Assembly: GCA_003164925.1 (NCBI GenBank)
Contig: PLRV01000092.1
Coordinates: 1 to 34,674 of the forward strand
DNA from: Caulobacteraceae bacterium
GTDB taxonomy: Bacteria; Pseudomonadota; Alphaproteobacteria; Caulobacterales; Caulobacteraceae
Direction of reading: 5' to 3'
Length of the DNA: 34,674 nucleotides
Shown here: in pieces, positions 7,814 through 16,199 of the stretch
Position numbering within the stretch: position 1 is the stretch's first letter
Layout of the letters: the number at the start of each line of letters is the position of its first letter
Translations under genes and position numbers: made by a program
Notes under the pieces: generated by a model
Databases searched by the model: none
Told to the model about the DNA's origin: nothing
Seen by the model: only the letters and a program-made list of their open reading frames with translations

Positions 7814-8665
7814 ATGCAGTCCTTGAAGGCTTTTTCGGCGACATGCGCTTCCGCCGTGTTCGTATTGGCGGCTGCAAGCACGCCCCTTCATGCCCAACCG
7901 GCCAATCCTTCGTCGGCGGCGCCCGGCCCCGCGGCCGGTTCGATGGCCCCACTGCCGGGGGCGATGACCGAGAAGCTGGCGGATGCGAAACCCGGCGAGC
8001 TGCGCGTGTTCGCGAGCGCCGCCATGTACCTGCCGTTGGAATCGGTCAGGAAGCAGGCTGAAAGCGCCGTGGGAGCGCCGGTGCGCATTCAGTACGGTTC
8101 CGCCCGTGGCGACCTCAAATCTCATATATCCGACGGTCAGGCGTTCGATGTCGCCATCCTGTTGCCCGACGTCATTCATGACCCAGGCGTCGCCAGCAAG
8201 GTCGACCCCCACGAGTATCCTTTAGCCACCATTCCGGTCGGCATCGCCATGCGCGGCGACGCACCGTCGCCGGACGTGAGCACGCCGGCCGCGCTCCGAA
8301 CCGCGCTGCTCAATTCGCGCGCCGTGAAATACGCCCCGACCGGGGCGGCGCGAGCCACGGTCGATCGCGTGCTCTCCTCCCTGGGCGTCGCGGACAAGAT
8401 CAACGACGTGAGCGGCGTGCTCTCCAACGTCACCCTGGCGCCGGGCGAATATGAGATCGACTTCTTTCCTATCAGCGAGATTTTGCCGAACCACCGGCTC
8501 AAGAACCTGGGCCTTGTGCCGGAGCCGCTTCAAGTTCCCGTTCAGATCGAGGCCGTGATCGCGCGTGGAGCCGACGTTGGCGCTGCGCAAGCCTTTGTGC
8601 GGTTTCTGGAGGGGCCGGCCATCGACCCGCAGTTGAAATCAAGCGGGATGGTCAAGGCGCGCTGA
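7814..8665 (+). CDS. ModA-like periplasmic substrate-binding protein
   Basis: This is a 283-residue secreted protein of the type 2 periplasmic binding fold (SBP_bac_11/ModA-like). After the signal (VFVLAAASTPLHAQ) and a Pro/Ala linker come ELRVFASAAMYLPLESV, RIQYGSARGDLKSHI, FDVAILLPDV, the hinge-region KYAPTGAARATVDRVL, YEIDFFPISEILP and AQAFVRFLEGP near the end. These correspond to the order of ligand-binding loops in ModA relatives. No ABC permease or ATPase is nearby, so it may be an orphan receptor or ligand carrier rather than a molybdate importer. The start at 7814 has GGAG five bases upstream. The ligand is unknown. Confidence 0.78.
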   Translation: MQSLKAFSATCASAVFVLAAASTPLHAQPANPSSAAPGPAAGSMAPLPGAMTEKLADAKPGELRVFASAAMYLPLESVRKQAESAVGAPVRIQYGSARGDLKSHISDGQAFDVAILLPDVIHDPGVASKVDPHEYPLATIPVGIAMRGDAPSPDVSTPAALRTALLNSRAVKYAPTGAARATVDRVLSSLGVADKINDVSGVLSNVTLAPGEYEIDFFPISEILPNHRLKNLGLVPEPLQVPVQIEAVIARGADVGAAQAFVRFLEGPAIDPQLKSSGMVKAR

Positions 8666-8805
8666 CTTTCGCCAAAACTGGGGGCTGCGCTCGCCGAAAT
8701 TGATCCTCGGCGCGGTCATGGCCCCGGCGTCGGTTTCGCCCTTTCGACATCTTGCGGTCAGGCGCAGCTGGAACACAGCCGGGCCATTCGTGGAGAGAAG
8801 ACGCG

Positions 8806-9570
8806 ATGAACAGCAGCGGGCGATCTGGCTCACGGGTGATGGCGGCGGCGTGCGTGATGGGAAGCCTGCTCCTGTCGCCGGCGGCGGCGCAGGCGCAGCG
8901 CCGCATGGATCCCATCCCGGCCGACAAGTTTACCGCCGAGCAGAAAGCGGCTCTGCAGATCTATCAGGACACACGCGGCCGGCCGCTGACCCGTTCGCTC
9001 TTCATGGACCTGCTGCGCGTGCCTGATGCGATGATCGCCACCCTGCGGCTACGCGAGCACGTCCAGAACCGCAACCTGTTCGGTGACAAACTCACCGAGT
9101 TTGCGCTGCTCATCACCCTTCGAGAATGGTCGCAGCGGCAGGAATGGAGCGGCCACGCCTTCGTCGCCGAGCGTGTCGGCCTTGAGCCGGAGGTCGTCAA
9201 TGCGCTCGCCGAAGGCCGCTATCCCCGGACGATGACCGACGAGGAATCGATCATCTACGATTTCACGACCGAGCTGGAGCGGACGCACGGCGTCAGCGAC
9301 GAGACCTACAACCGGATGGTGCGACGCTTCGGCGAGGAGGGCGTGATCGAAGCGATCACCATCGCCTCGCTCTACACGACGGTTGGCATGACGCTGAACA
9401 CCGTGCGTGAGCCCATTCCGGCCAGATACAACGAACTGCCCGATCTGCCGCAGGAGCACTCCTTGCCGGCGGGCGTCTACGAGCATCCCATCGCGCAGAC
9501 GGATCCGCCGCCGCCGATGACGCCCTTCCGACCGACGCCGCCGCCGCCGCAGCCACAGCCACAGCACTGA
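8806..9570 (+). CDS. Secreted carboxymuconolactone decarboxylase-like protein
   Basis: This is a 254-residue protein with a signal ending AAAQAQ and an all-helical CMD/AhpD-type domain (about residues 55-215). The core reads ITLREWSQRQEWSGHAFVAE, with E107, W114 and H117 in the family positions. The Cys pair of AhpD peroxidase relatives is absent, so a redox role is unlikely; a decarboxylase- or lactonase-like reaction is more plausible. The C-terminus is a Pro-rich tail (PPPPMTPFRPTPPPP) that could be a flexible tether. It starts at the ATG at 8806 after GGAGAG. It is the last gene of the plus-strand run that begins with DUF6152, and its stop overlaps a short hairpin shared with the convergent gene. 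Confidence 0.8.
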   Translation: MNSSGRSGSRVMAAACVMGSLLLSPAAAQAQRRMDPIPADKFTAEQKAALQIYQDTRGRPLTRSLFMDLLRVPDAMIATLRLREHVQNRNLFGDKLTEFALLITLREWSQRQEWSGHAFVAERVGLEPEVVNALAEGRYPRTMTDEESIIYDFTTELERTHGVSDETYNRMVRRFGEEGVIEAITIASLYTTVGMTLNTVREPIPARYNELPDLPQEHSLPAGVYEHPIAQTDPPPPMTPFRPTPPPPQPQPQH

Positions 9571-9584
9571 GCTCGCGCGCTCAG
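9567..9584. terminator. Short hairpin at convergent stops
   Basis: CTGAGC and GCTCAG pair across a six-base loop. The hairpin includes the stop codons of both converging genes (plus stop at 9568-9570, minus stop at 9581-9583). There is no T-run, so it may act only as a transcript-end structure. Confidence 0.35.
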
Positions 9585-10387
9585 CGCAGCCGCGAATAGG
9601 GCATGGGGCGATGAAGGTCGATCGTCTCGGTGGGATAGATGGCTCGCATCGCCGCCTGCAGCTGGACGGCGTCGGCTGATCTGGCGATCGCGTCGCGCGA
9701 GGACCAGTAATGGTCCATGCTTCGGTAGCGCCAGACATGCAGCATGTATGACGGGGTCCAACCGAAGAAGGTTTCGAAGGCTCCGTGCAGTTCCGCACCC
9801 GTACTGGCGGCGAGCGCCAGGTATTCGCCCATCAGGCGCGCATGAGATTGCCCGTCCCTCATCAGCGGCCGCACGATGCGGTGGGTGACGATGACGCTGT
9901 CGTCGCCGTGCGTCGCCGGGAGCGGCTGCTCCGGATGATAGGGCAGGGGCGTCATCACAGCCGAGAACAACACCTCCTCGATCGGCACCACGGCCGCCGC
10001 CGCGGCGCCGCCGGCGCGCGGGTTCGATCGCACCTTCGCCATGGCCTGGTAGTGCGCCAGATCGCGATAGGCCCATTGGTGCGTCGCTGCATCCTGTTGG
10101 CCGGTAAGGCCGTACCAAGCGGCCCACAGCGACTGGCCGCGCGCTTCGAGCGACACGACGTTCTGGGTCCAGAACTTGATCCAGTCCTCAAGCTTTCCGG
10201 CGGGATAGCGGACGTAGATGTCGAACATCATGCCGCCCGGCGCGTCCGATATCGGCGCACTGGTCTGCGCGGCGGCGCCATCGGCCAGAGCCGCCGTCAT
10301 GGCCGTTCCACCGGCCACGGCGGTCAGGAACAGATCGCGCCGGGTCGTCCCCAAGGCGTTTTCTGCCCTATTTTCGATGGCGGCCAT
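9581..10387 (-). CDS. Tat-exported NIPSNAP/ABM-like protein
   Basis: This is a 268-residue protein with a twin-arginine signal (TTRRDLFLTAVAGGTAM). The mature part starts with MFDIYVRYPAGKLEDWIKFW and contains WAYRDLAHYQAMAKVRSNP, a pattern like the NIPSNAP or dimeric ferredoxin-like (ABM) fold. A second similar half may follow (GEYLALAASTGAELHGAFE, MLHVWRYRSMDHYWSSRDA), giving a tandem arrangement. Such proteins are often small monooxygenases or cofactor-independent enzymes on hydrophobic substrates, but no active site can be assigned. AGGAGAG precedes the start at 10387. It is the second gene after the SMP-30-like gene, 46 bp away. Fold assignment is moderate; the Tat signal is clear. Confidence 0.6.
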   Translation of the reverse strand: MAAIENRAENALGTTRRDLFLTAVAGGTAMTAALADGAAAQTSAPISDAPGGMMFDIYVRYPAGKLEDWIKFWTQNVVSLEARGQSLWAAWYGLTGQQDAATHQWAYRDLAHYQAMAKVRSNPRAGGAAAAAVVPIEEVLFSAVMTPLPYHPEQPLPATHGDDSVIVTHRIVRPLMRDGQSHARLMGEYLALAASTGAELHGAFETFFGWTPSYMLHVWRYRSMDHYWSSRDAIARSADAVQLQAAMRAIYPTETIDLHRPMPYSRLR

Positions 10388-10433
10388 TTTTCTCTCCTTT
10401 GAACAGCCCGCGTTCGGGGACTGCGCGTTCCGT

Positions 10434-11339
10434 TCAGCTCCAAGCGAGCTTGAGGCCGGGGCGCGGCCATCTGAGCCGGACCAACTTGCCGGCGGGAGTC
10501 ATGGTTGCGTAGACGGTTCGGCGATCGGGCCCGGCAAAGGCGAGATTGGTCACCCAGCCGGGGAAGGGGACGCGCTCGACGAAATCCCCATCCGGCGACA
10601 GCACGGTCAACGCACCTTGCTGCAGCGTGCCCACGACGATATTTCCGCACGCCTCGACTTTCATCGAATCGAACTCGATGTCGCCGCCGAGGCTGGCGAG
10701 GATGCGGCGCGCGGGCCGGCCGTTTGGCAGGGTCGTGACCGTTCCTGGTTGGGTGATCGTATAGGCGAGCACTTGGCGTGTGTCGGTCAATGCGACGTAG
10801 AGCGTCCGCCCGTCCGGCGACAAGGCGACGCCGTTTGGGGTTATGAGGCCCCGGTCGATCTCGCGACATTCCGATCCATCCGCGCGGGCCCAACAGAGGC
10901 TGCCCAGATCCATGCTGCGCTGGCCGATCTTGCCCATGTCGGTGAACCAGAAGCCGCCATCGGCGTCGAACACCAGATCGTTGGGGGCGCGCAGCTGCTG
11001 CTCGCCGACGCGGTCGTATAGCGTCGTCACCGCCCCGCTGGCCAGATCGACACGCTGGATTGAGCCGTTCGGCGGCGGCGGTGCGCCGCCTTCACCGAAT
11101 TGCATCACGCGCTTGCCGTTGACCATCTTGCTCAGATAGCCGCCGTTGTTGGCGACGAAGCAGGCGCCGCCAGGGCCGATCGCAGCGCCGTTCGGCCCCC
11201 CGCCGGTCTGGGCGACGACCCGCCGGCTGCCGTCCGGCAGGATCTTCGTCAGCCGACCACCCAATATCTCGCAAACGAGCACCGACCCGTCGTCGAAGGC
11301 GATCGGCCCCTCTGGCGCCTCAAGGCCATCCGCCACCAC
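10434..11339 (-). CDS. SMP-30/gluconolactonase family protein, start uncertain
   Basis: This is a six-bladed propeller lactonase/paraoxonase-like protein. EGPIAFDDGSVLV supplies the first metal-ligand Glu, RAPNDLVFDADGGFWFTD the Asn of blade 3, and ITPNGVALSPDGRTLYV the conserved Asn/Asp pair. Family members hydrolyse lactones or esters with a bound Ca2+. The only standard start in frame is GTG at 11339, giving 301 residues without a signal. The open frame continues upstream to about 11483 and there encodes a convincing Tat signal (RPGRRTFLRGLGAA, ALASTTGSALAAP). No ATG, GTG or TTG exists in that part; an ATA at 11481-11483 followed by ACC ATT TCA looks like a mutated ATG. Export is therefore in doubt. 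Confidence 0.85.
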   Translation of the reverse strand: MVADGLEAPEGPIAFDDGSVLVCEILGGRLTKILPDGSRRVVAQTGGGPNGAAIGPGGACFVANNGGYLSKMVNGKRVMQFGEGGAPPPPNGSIQRVDLASGAVTTLYDRVGEQQLRAPNDLVFDADGGFWFTDMGKIGQRSMDLGSLCWARADGSECREIDRGLITPNGVALSPDGRTLYVALTDTRQVLAYTITQPGTVTTLPNGRPARRILASLGGDIEFDSMKVEACGNIVVGTLQQGALTVLSPDGDFVERVPFPGWVTNLAFAGPDRRTVYATMTPAGKLVRLRWPRPGLKLAWS

Positions 11340-11520
11340 GTTCGCCGAGGTGATCGCTAAGGGCGCCGCAAGGGCGCTTCCCGTCGTGGAGGCCAGGGCG
11401 GCGGCGCCTAGCCCCCGGAGGAAGGTGCGTCGACCGGGTCTTTCGGCCGGATACAGGGCGTTATCGGAGGGTGAAATGGTTATGCCTCATGGTGGCGAAG
11501 GCGGTCATTATCGTTGGCGG

Positions 11521-11588
11521 AGAACTTCGCTGTTTGGCCGCCGGTTTTCCATCCGGCTGAGCCAAAACAGCTATGCGCAAAGCTCATG
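11521..11588 (+). repeat. Recurring intergenic box, copy 2 (left arm of inverted repeat)
   Basis: This arm reads AGAACTTCGCTG, then GGCCGCCGGTTTTCCATCC, GGCTGAGCCAAAACAGC and TATGCGCAAAGC. It matches the reverse complement of 11890-11957 at 61 of 68 positions. Within it, GTTTT and AAAAC form an outer dyad separated by 15 bases (11544-11568). Confidence 0.85.
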
Positions 11589-11657
11589 GCCTCGGTGTCG
11601 CTGCTGGTGTGGATCGCGGCGATTTTCTGCCGACGCGGGATCGCCTACGCGATCTGA
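11571..11657 (+). pseudogene. C-terminal relic of a DUF6644-like membrane protein
   Basis: The frame reads AKLMASVSLLVWIAAIFCRR, then GIAYAI and a TGA stop at 11655. One hydrophobic helix followed by a Cys/Gly, an Arg and a short aromatic end is how DUF6644-type proteins commonly finish. The rest of the gene is missing; the repeat arm sits in its place. Identification rests on short similarity recalled from the family. Confidence 0.4.
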
Positions 11658-11690
11658 AACGGCCCTGTGCAGTCCATTGAGAGCAATTCC

Positions 11691-11786
11691 ATGACTTGGG
11701 CCACTATCCTGCAGAGCATCTACGATTCCCCAGTGGGATCGAGCATTCGCCAAAGCGGCGTGCGCATGCTGCGACCAGCTGTCTAA
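11691..11786 (+). pseudogene. N-terminal relic of a DUF6644-like protein
   Basis: This 31-codon frame begins MTWATILQSIYDSPVGSSIR, continues QSGVRM, and soon hits a stop. The pattern LQ..xDTPVG.xIRxS is typical of DUF6644 N-termini, before the first membrane helix. The rest of the gene is lost. Together with the preceding C-terminal fragment this looks like a deleted pair of tandem DUF6644 genes. Confidence 0.4.
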
Positions 11787-11889
11787 CGACCAATTCGTCC
11801 AGGCCCAGCGCCGGGCCATGCTCAAGCAAAACCGGATTTTCGTCCGACGGCCAAAGCCTATTCCGAACTCATAAAAAGCAACACCCGGC

Positions 11890-11957
11890 TTTGGGCTTTG
11901 CGCATAGCTGTTTTGGCTCAGCCGGATTGAAAACCGGCGGCCGAACAGCCAAGTTCC
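11890..11957 (-). repeat. Recurring intergenic box, copy 3 (right arm of inverted repeat)
   Basis: This is the inverted partner of 11521-11588, with 61 of 68 positions identical. The core on the minus strand is GCCAAAACAGCTATGCGC. The arms enclose about 300 bp, giving a 437-bp MITE-like arrangement. Confidence 0.85.
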
Positions 11958-12221
11958 AAACCGGCTTACATGTCAGGGGTGACATCGAGGACGTCTCGCT
12001 GATGGTGCAAATCGCGTCGCCTATGTCGCATGGGCGGCGGAGTTGTTCTTTTCGCGCAAGTGTCATGCAAGTTGTTCATGCGCCATGCGAAAGAAGTCTG
12101 CATAAGTAGCGTAGAGTTACCGCCTACAGCTCGTGATTGGTCCTATTTCACAGCTGGATGGCGGGCATATAGCGAAGGACGCGTAAGGCGTTCGGGATTT
12201 CACACAATATGGGGAAACATC

Positions 12222-14459
12222 ATGAAGAGTAGATTCAAAGGCATTATTCTGAGCAGCTCATGCGCAACCGCGCTGGCCGTCTTTATGCTTCCGGTCGGAG
12301 CGGCGAACGCCCAGACGACCACGAGCCCCCAAGCTGGCGCCGCGCACGTAGAAACCTTGGGCGAAGTCGTCGTGACCGCCGAGCGGCGTACGAGCACGGC
12401 GCAGAAGACCGCCGCGTCGGTCAGCGTCCGCTCGGGAACCCAGCTGCTTCAGCAGGGCAGATATCAGCTCAGCAACATTATTGAAGATGTTCCGGGCATC
12501 GCCGGCGGCGCCAAAGTGGATGGCGGCAGCTCTGCCATCCCGGGAAGCGACAATCCGGCCGCAGGTTTGATCATCCGCGGCATCCCGTCCAACACACCGG
12601 GGGGCGGCTCCATCACCTCGGCCGCTGCGGCGGCGGCGCTCTACGTCGACGATGTCTACAACGGCGTCGGCGGCGGCTATGACCTCGACCGGGTTGAGGT
12701 GCTGCGCGGACCGCAGGGCACGCTCTACGGTCGCAGCGCCACCACGGGCGTCGTGGCGATCCACACCGGCGATCCAGATCTGCACAAACTCGGCGGCAAT
12801 ATCTCCGCCGAGGACGGCACCGCCAATCTGCACCGCGTTTCCGGTGCGGTGGATGTGCCGATCATCGACGACAAGGTCGCCCTCCGCATTTCGGGCAGCC
12901 GGTATGAGCGGGACGGCTTCGATACGCCTCAAGGCGCCCGTACCACCAGCTCCGATGGGCGTGTGAAACTCCTGGTCAAGCCGACCGACAATTTCACCGC
13001 TCTGTTCGGCGCGGCATGGGAGGACAATATGCTCAGGACCGGCGGCCTGAACATGACTGAGTTTCCGCTGGGCGTTTATACCTATACGCCCGTCGGCATT
13101 CAGGAAGTCGACACCCGGAATCGTCAGCTCTGGACGAATATGAACCTCGACCTTGGCGGCGTGGGCCTGACCTATATCGGCGCCTATCGCAATTTCCAGG
13201 CGAGCGGCGGGGCTAACCTTGGCACCCTCAACCAGACCATCAGCGTGCCGTCGGATCATTTCTGGACGAACGAATTCCGCGTCCATTCGCAGAATGACTC
13301 CACCCTGCAATGGCAGGCGGGGGTGACCAGCTATTTGAACGATATGCACGACCAGAATTTGATCGTAAGTCCCTCCACCGGAACGACCAGCGCCGATTCT
13401 ATCGAGCATAAGAAAACCACCGCCGTAGGCGCCTTCGCCGAAGCGACGTGGCACGTCTTGCCCAACACGCGGATCACCGGCGGCCTTCGCTACGACTATA
13501 CCGACGTGCAAAACGACGAGATCTACAGCCAGTCGATTTCTTCGTTTCCGCCCATCCCGGCGTTGATCACCTCCACGATCTCCGGAGACACCGGGCACCG
13601 GACGTTCGGCAACGTCACTTACAAGGCCCGCATCGAGCAGGACCTTACCCCGGTGAACATGCTCTACGCCATGGCTTCAACCGGCTTTTCGCCGGGCGAT
13701 GTCGCTCTGGCGACCAATGCCGGCGGCGCCCCGGTGGTGACCAGCTTCCAGGCCGAGACCCTGTACGCCTATGAGGCCGGTTCCAAGAATCGCTTCTTCG
13801 ACAACCGCCTGGAGGTCAACGCCGACGTCTATTACGAGGACTACGGCGGCTTTCAGACTGCGGTCAACGTCGGCTCGGCTTTTGCGGGCATCTATAGGTC
13901 GGTCCTCACACCGATCACCGCCTATGGCGGGGAATTTGAGGCTATTGCGCGGCCCTGGACGGGCGGTCAGATCGGCTTAAATATGGACTATGTGTTCTCG
14001 CGCTACCACAATATCGATCCGCTGTTCCAGCCTTTCTTTGCCCGCAGTGAGATCGTCGGCGTCGTCCCATTCAAGCTGACGCTGTCGGGGGATCAGGCCT
14101 TCCCGCTGGGGGAAAGCACCACCTTCTCGGTGCATGGCGACCTTCGCTACCACTCAGCCTATGATGCGGCCCGGCTTCAGACGAATCAGCTGGCCTGGTT
14201 GCCCTATGCGGTGGACCCGGCCGGCGTGATCGAAGATATCAGCGCGACGTTGTCGTTCGACCACAACCGCTACGCTCTGACCGGCTATGTCCGCAACGTC
14301 GGCAATCTGCGGCAGCTGAACGCCAACGTTCCTTTCGTCTTCATTTCGAACACCCCCGCCGCCAGCCCCCTGCCCACGCCCCCCTTCCTACCCGCGAGCA
14401 GCGGCATGCAGCTGACCGATCCGCGGACCTTCGGGGTCGTGGCCACGGCGAAGTTCTAG
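12222..14459 (+). CDS. TonB-dependent outer-membrane receptor
   Basis: This is a 745-residue receptor. A Sec signal (cleavage near GAANAQ) is followed by a TonB box-like LGEVVVTAERR (about 46-56) and the plug domain: SNIIEDVPGIAGG, LIIRGIPSNTPGG, ALYVDDVY and DRVEVLRGPQGTLYGRSA. The 22-strand barrel ends with TFGVVATAKF and a terminal Phe, as expected for Bam-assembled barrels. The start at 12222 has GGGGA seven bases upstream. Plug and barrel type fit the large group of receptors for organic substrates (iron complexes, sugars, aromatics); the cargo cannot be deduced. It stands alone on its transcript but sits centrally among secreted catabolic genes, so import of their substrate is the likely role. 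Confidence 0.95.
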   Translation: MKSRFKGIILSSSCATALAVFMLPVGAANAQTTTSPQAGAAHVETLGEVVVTAERRTSTAQKTAASVSVRSGTQLLQQGRYQLSNIIEDVPGIAGGAKVDGGSSAIPGSDNPAAGLIIRGIPSNTPGGGSITSAAAAAALYVDDVYNGVGGGYDLDRVEVLRGPQGTLYGRSATTGVVAIHTGDPDLHKLGGNISAEDGTANLHRVSGAVDVPIIDDKVALRISGSRYERDGFDTPQGARTTSSDGRVKLLVKPTDNFTALFGAAWEDNMLRTGGLNMTEFPLGVYTYTPVGIQEVDTRNRQLWTNMNLDLGGVGLTYIGAYRNFQASGGANLGTLNQTISVPSDHFWTNEFRVHSQNDSTLQWQAGVTSYLNDMHDQNLIVSPSTGTTSADSIEHKKTTAVGAFAEATWHVLPNTRITGGLRYDYTDVQNDEIYSQSISSFPPIPALITSTISGDTGHRTFGNVTYKARIEQDLTPVNMLYAMASTGFSPGDVALATNAGGAPVVTSFQAETLYAYEAGSKNRFFDNRLEVNADVYYEDYGGFQTAVNVGSAFAGIYRSVLTPITAYGGEFEAIARPWTGGQIGLNMDYVFSRYHNIDPLFQPFFARSEIVGVVPFKLTLSGDQAFPLGESTTFSVHGDLRYHSAYDAARLQTNQLAWLPYAVDPAGVIEDISATLSFDHNRYALTGYVRNVGNLRQLNANVPFVFISNTPAASPLPTPPFLPASSGMQLTDPRTFGVVATAKF

Positions 14460-14488
14460 GGAGCGTCATCGCGTCTTAAGTCTCAGGG

Positions 14489-14537
14489 CGAGGACGGCGA
14501 AGAGCTAGCGCCCTTTGTCGTCCTCGTCTTGCGTTTT
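14489..14537 (+). terminator. Probable terminator after TonB receptor
   Basis: CGAGGACG (14489-14496) and CGTCCTCG (14519-14526) form an 8-bp stem. T-rich sequence (TCTTGCGTTTT) follows. It lies 30 bp downstream of the receptor stop. Confidence 0.55.
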
Positions 14538-14716
14538 GCGGGCGCCAAGGCGAGGTGGTCCATCAGTCATGCCAACTATCGCAAGCCATATGGATGCTGA
14601 TCGGCCGAGCCAGCATTCATTCATGTTGCTCGTCGTAAAAACTCAATTATAGCGCTTTTGAGCCTTGGATTTGCCGGTCCTGACCGGCGAGCCGGTAATC
14701 TTCGTTGGAGAGTTCC

Positions 14717-14788
14717 ATGAAACATCGATCTATTGCCTATCAGCTGGGCCTTTCCGCGGCGGCGATCGTGTCCCACTCCGTGGTGTAA
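14717..14788 (+). pseudogene. Severed signal-peptide start of a DUF6152 gene
   Basis: An ATG with GGAGAG five bases upstream encodes MKHRSIAYQLGLSAAAIV and then runs into the IS256 end and stops. The Lys/His/Arg start plus hydrophobic core is half a Sec signal. The missing half (AAFAAAPAFA, then HHSFNAYD) lies beyond the IS256 element at 16200. The two are best read as one gene split by insertion. Confidence 0.75.
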
Positions 14789-16190
14789 CTGCGACGTGGT
14801 GATCGCCACGATCTCCGGCGGGGCCGGATCGGTCAGGCTGCCGCTATGGGCAGGCTGACGAAGGGATCATCGCTCAGCGGGGCGACACTTTCCACTGTCA
14901 TGTAGCGCGACCTCTGGACGGCCCACTCGTCGTTCTGTTCGAGCAGGATGGCGCCGACGAGGCGGGTGATGGCGGCCTCGTTGGGGAAGATGCCGACCAC
15001 GTCGGTGCGCCGCTTGATCTCGCCGTTGACCCGCTCGATCGGATTGTTGGAGTGCAGCTTGGTGCGATGCTCCTTTGGGAAGGTCATGTAGGCGAGCACG
15101 TCGGTCTCGGCCTCATCCATGACGGCGGCGAGCTTGGGCACGCGAGGCCGCAGCTGATCGGCGACCTGCCGCCATTGAGCCTTGGCGGCGGCCTCGTCAT
15201 CCTGGGCGAAGGCTGTTCCGACGAAGGCGGAGACGACCCGGCGCTGGGTCTTGCCGGCGTGGGCCAGGGCGTTGCGCATGAAGTGCACGCGGCAACGCTG
15301 CCAGGTCGCGCTGAGCACGCGGGACACGGCCGCCTTGATGCCTTCGTGAGCATCGGAGACCACCAGCTTGACGCCGCGCAGGCCGCGCCGAGTGAGCTTA
15401 CGCAGGAACTCGATCCAGAACGTCGCCGCCTCCGAGACACCGATGTCCATGCCCAGGATCTCGCGCCGGCCGTCGCTGTTGACGCCCACGGCGATGATCA
15501 CCGCCACCGAGACGATGCGCCCGTTCTGGCGGACCTTCAGATAGGTGGCGTCGATCCAGATGTAGGGCCAGTCGCCCTCGATCGGCCGATCCAGAAAGGT
15601 GTGGACCCGCTCGTCGATCTCCTCGCAGAGCCGCGAGACTTGGCTCTTGGAGATGCCGCTCATCCCCATGGCCTTGACCAGGTCATCCACCGAGCGGGTC
15701 GAGATTCCCTGGATGTAGGCCTCCTGGATCACCGCCGTCAGCGCCTTCTCCGCCAGCCGCCGCGGCTCCAGGAAGCCGGGGAAGTACGATCCCTTCCTCA
15801 GCTTGGGGATGCGCAACTCCACCGTCCCGGCCCGGGTCTCCCAGTCACGATCGCGGTAGCCGTTGCGCTGAACCAGCCGCTCGGCGCTCTTCTCGCCGTG
15901 GACGGCCCCGGTCAGGGCGCCCACCTCCAGTTCCATCAACCGCTCCGCGGCGAAGCCGATCATCTCGCGCAAGATATCGGTGTCCGCGCTCTTCTCCATC
16001 AGCCCACGCAGGGCCATCATGTCGTTGGTCATCTTCGGTCTCTCAGTTGGGGTGTGTGTTGCAACCCAACCCTACCGAAGATCGTGGATGACCACCGCGC
16101 AGCCGCTCACTCGCTACGGCGCCCAATGGGGGCGCGCTTCGCGAGCGGCTCCGCTACCGTCGGCGAGCTACACCACGTCCGGGGACACGA
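14762..16190. mobile_element. IS256 family insertion sequence
   Basis: The element is about 1.43 kb. Terminal inverted repeats are 14766-14790 (TCGTGTCCCACTCCGTGG...) and the complement of 16166-16190 (TCGTGTCCCCGGACGTGG...), matching at 20 of 25 positions. CCGCGGCG occurs on both flanks (14754-14761 and 16191-16198) and may be the 8-bp target duplication. That would leave four extra bases outside the left repeat, so the left boundary is uncertain by a few bases. It encodes one transposase on the minus strand and splits a DUF6152 gene. Confidence 0.85.
14833..16032 (-). CDS. IS256 family transposase
   Basis: This is a 399-residue, apparently intact mutator-type (IS256) DDE transposase. Catalytic residues are D161 ([10 protein letters not shown]), D227 ([14 protein letters not shown]) and E333 ([14 protein letters not shown]), with the family C-x-x-H motif at C247-H250 ([12 protein letters not shown]). 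Length matches the family, and no frameshift or stop is seen, so the element may still be mobile. The start at 16032 follows GAGAGACC. It is transcribed opposite to the split DUF6152 gene. Confidence 0.96.
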   Translation of the reverse strand: MTNDMMALRGLMEKSADTDILREMIGFAAERLMELEVGALTGAVHGEKSAERLVQRNGYRDRDWETRAGTVELRIPKLRKGSYFPGFLEPRRLAEKALTAVIQEAYIQGISTRSVDDLVKAMGMSGISKSQVSRLCEEIDERVHTFLDRPIEGDWPYIWIDATYLKVRQNGRIVSVAVIIAVGVNSDGRREILGMDIGVSEAATFWIEFLRKLTRRGLRGVKLVVSDAHEGIKAAVSRVLSATWQRCRVHFMRNALAHAGKTQRRVVSAFVGTAFAQDDEAAAKAQWRQVADQLRPRVPKLAAVMDEAETDVLAYMTFPKEHRTKLHSNNPIERVNGEIKRRTDVVGIFPNEAAITRLVGAILLEQNDEWAVQRSRYMTVESVAPLSDDPFVSLPIAAA

Positions 16191-16199
16191 CCGCGGCGC

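Larger units (their letters stand above)
11490..12221. other. Divergent intergenic region with inverted repeat and gene relics
   Basis: This 730-bp region separates the SMP-30-like gene from the TonB receptor. It contains the two arms of a 68-bp inverted repeat (11521-11588 and 11890-11957) and, between them, two short coding fragments resembling the end and beginning of DUF6644-type genes. The TonB receptor promoter should lie in the last 250 bp. No intact gene is visible. Confidence 0.6.

Noticed and set aside
7814-8665. Classical molybdate importer subunit (modA)
   Set aside because: The fold is ModA-like, but no modB or modC gene is present and the neighbours are secreted catabolic proteins, so I left the symbol blank.
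12258-13598. 446-codon minus-strand frame
   Set aside because: It is antisense to the TonB receptor plug and barrel, which has clear conserved motifs; the antisense translation has none.
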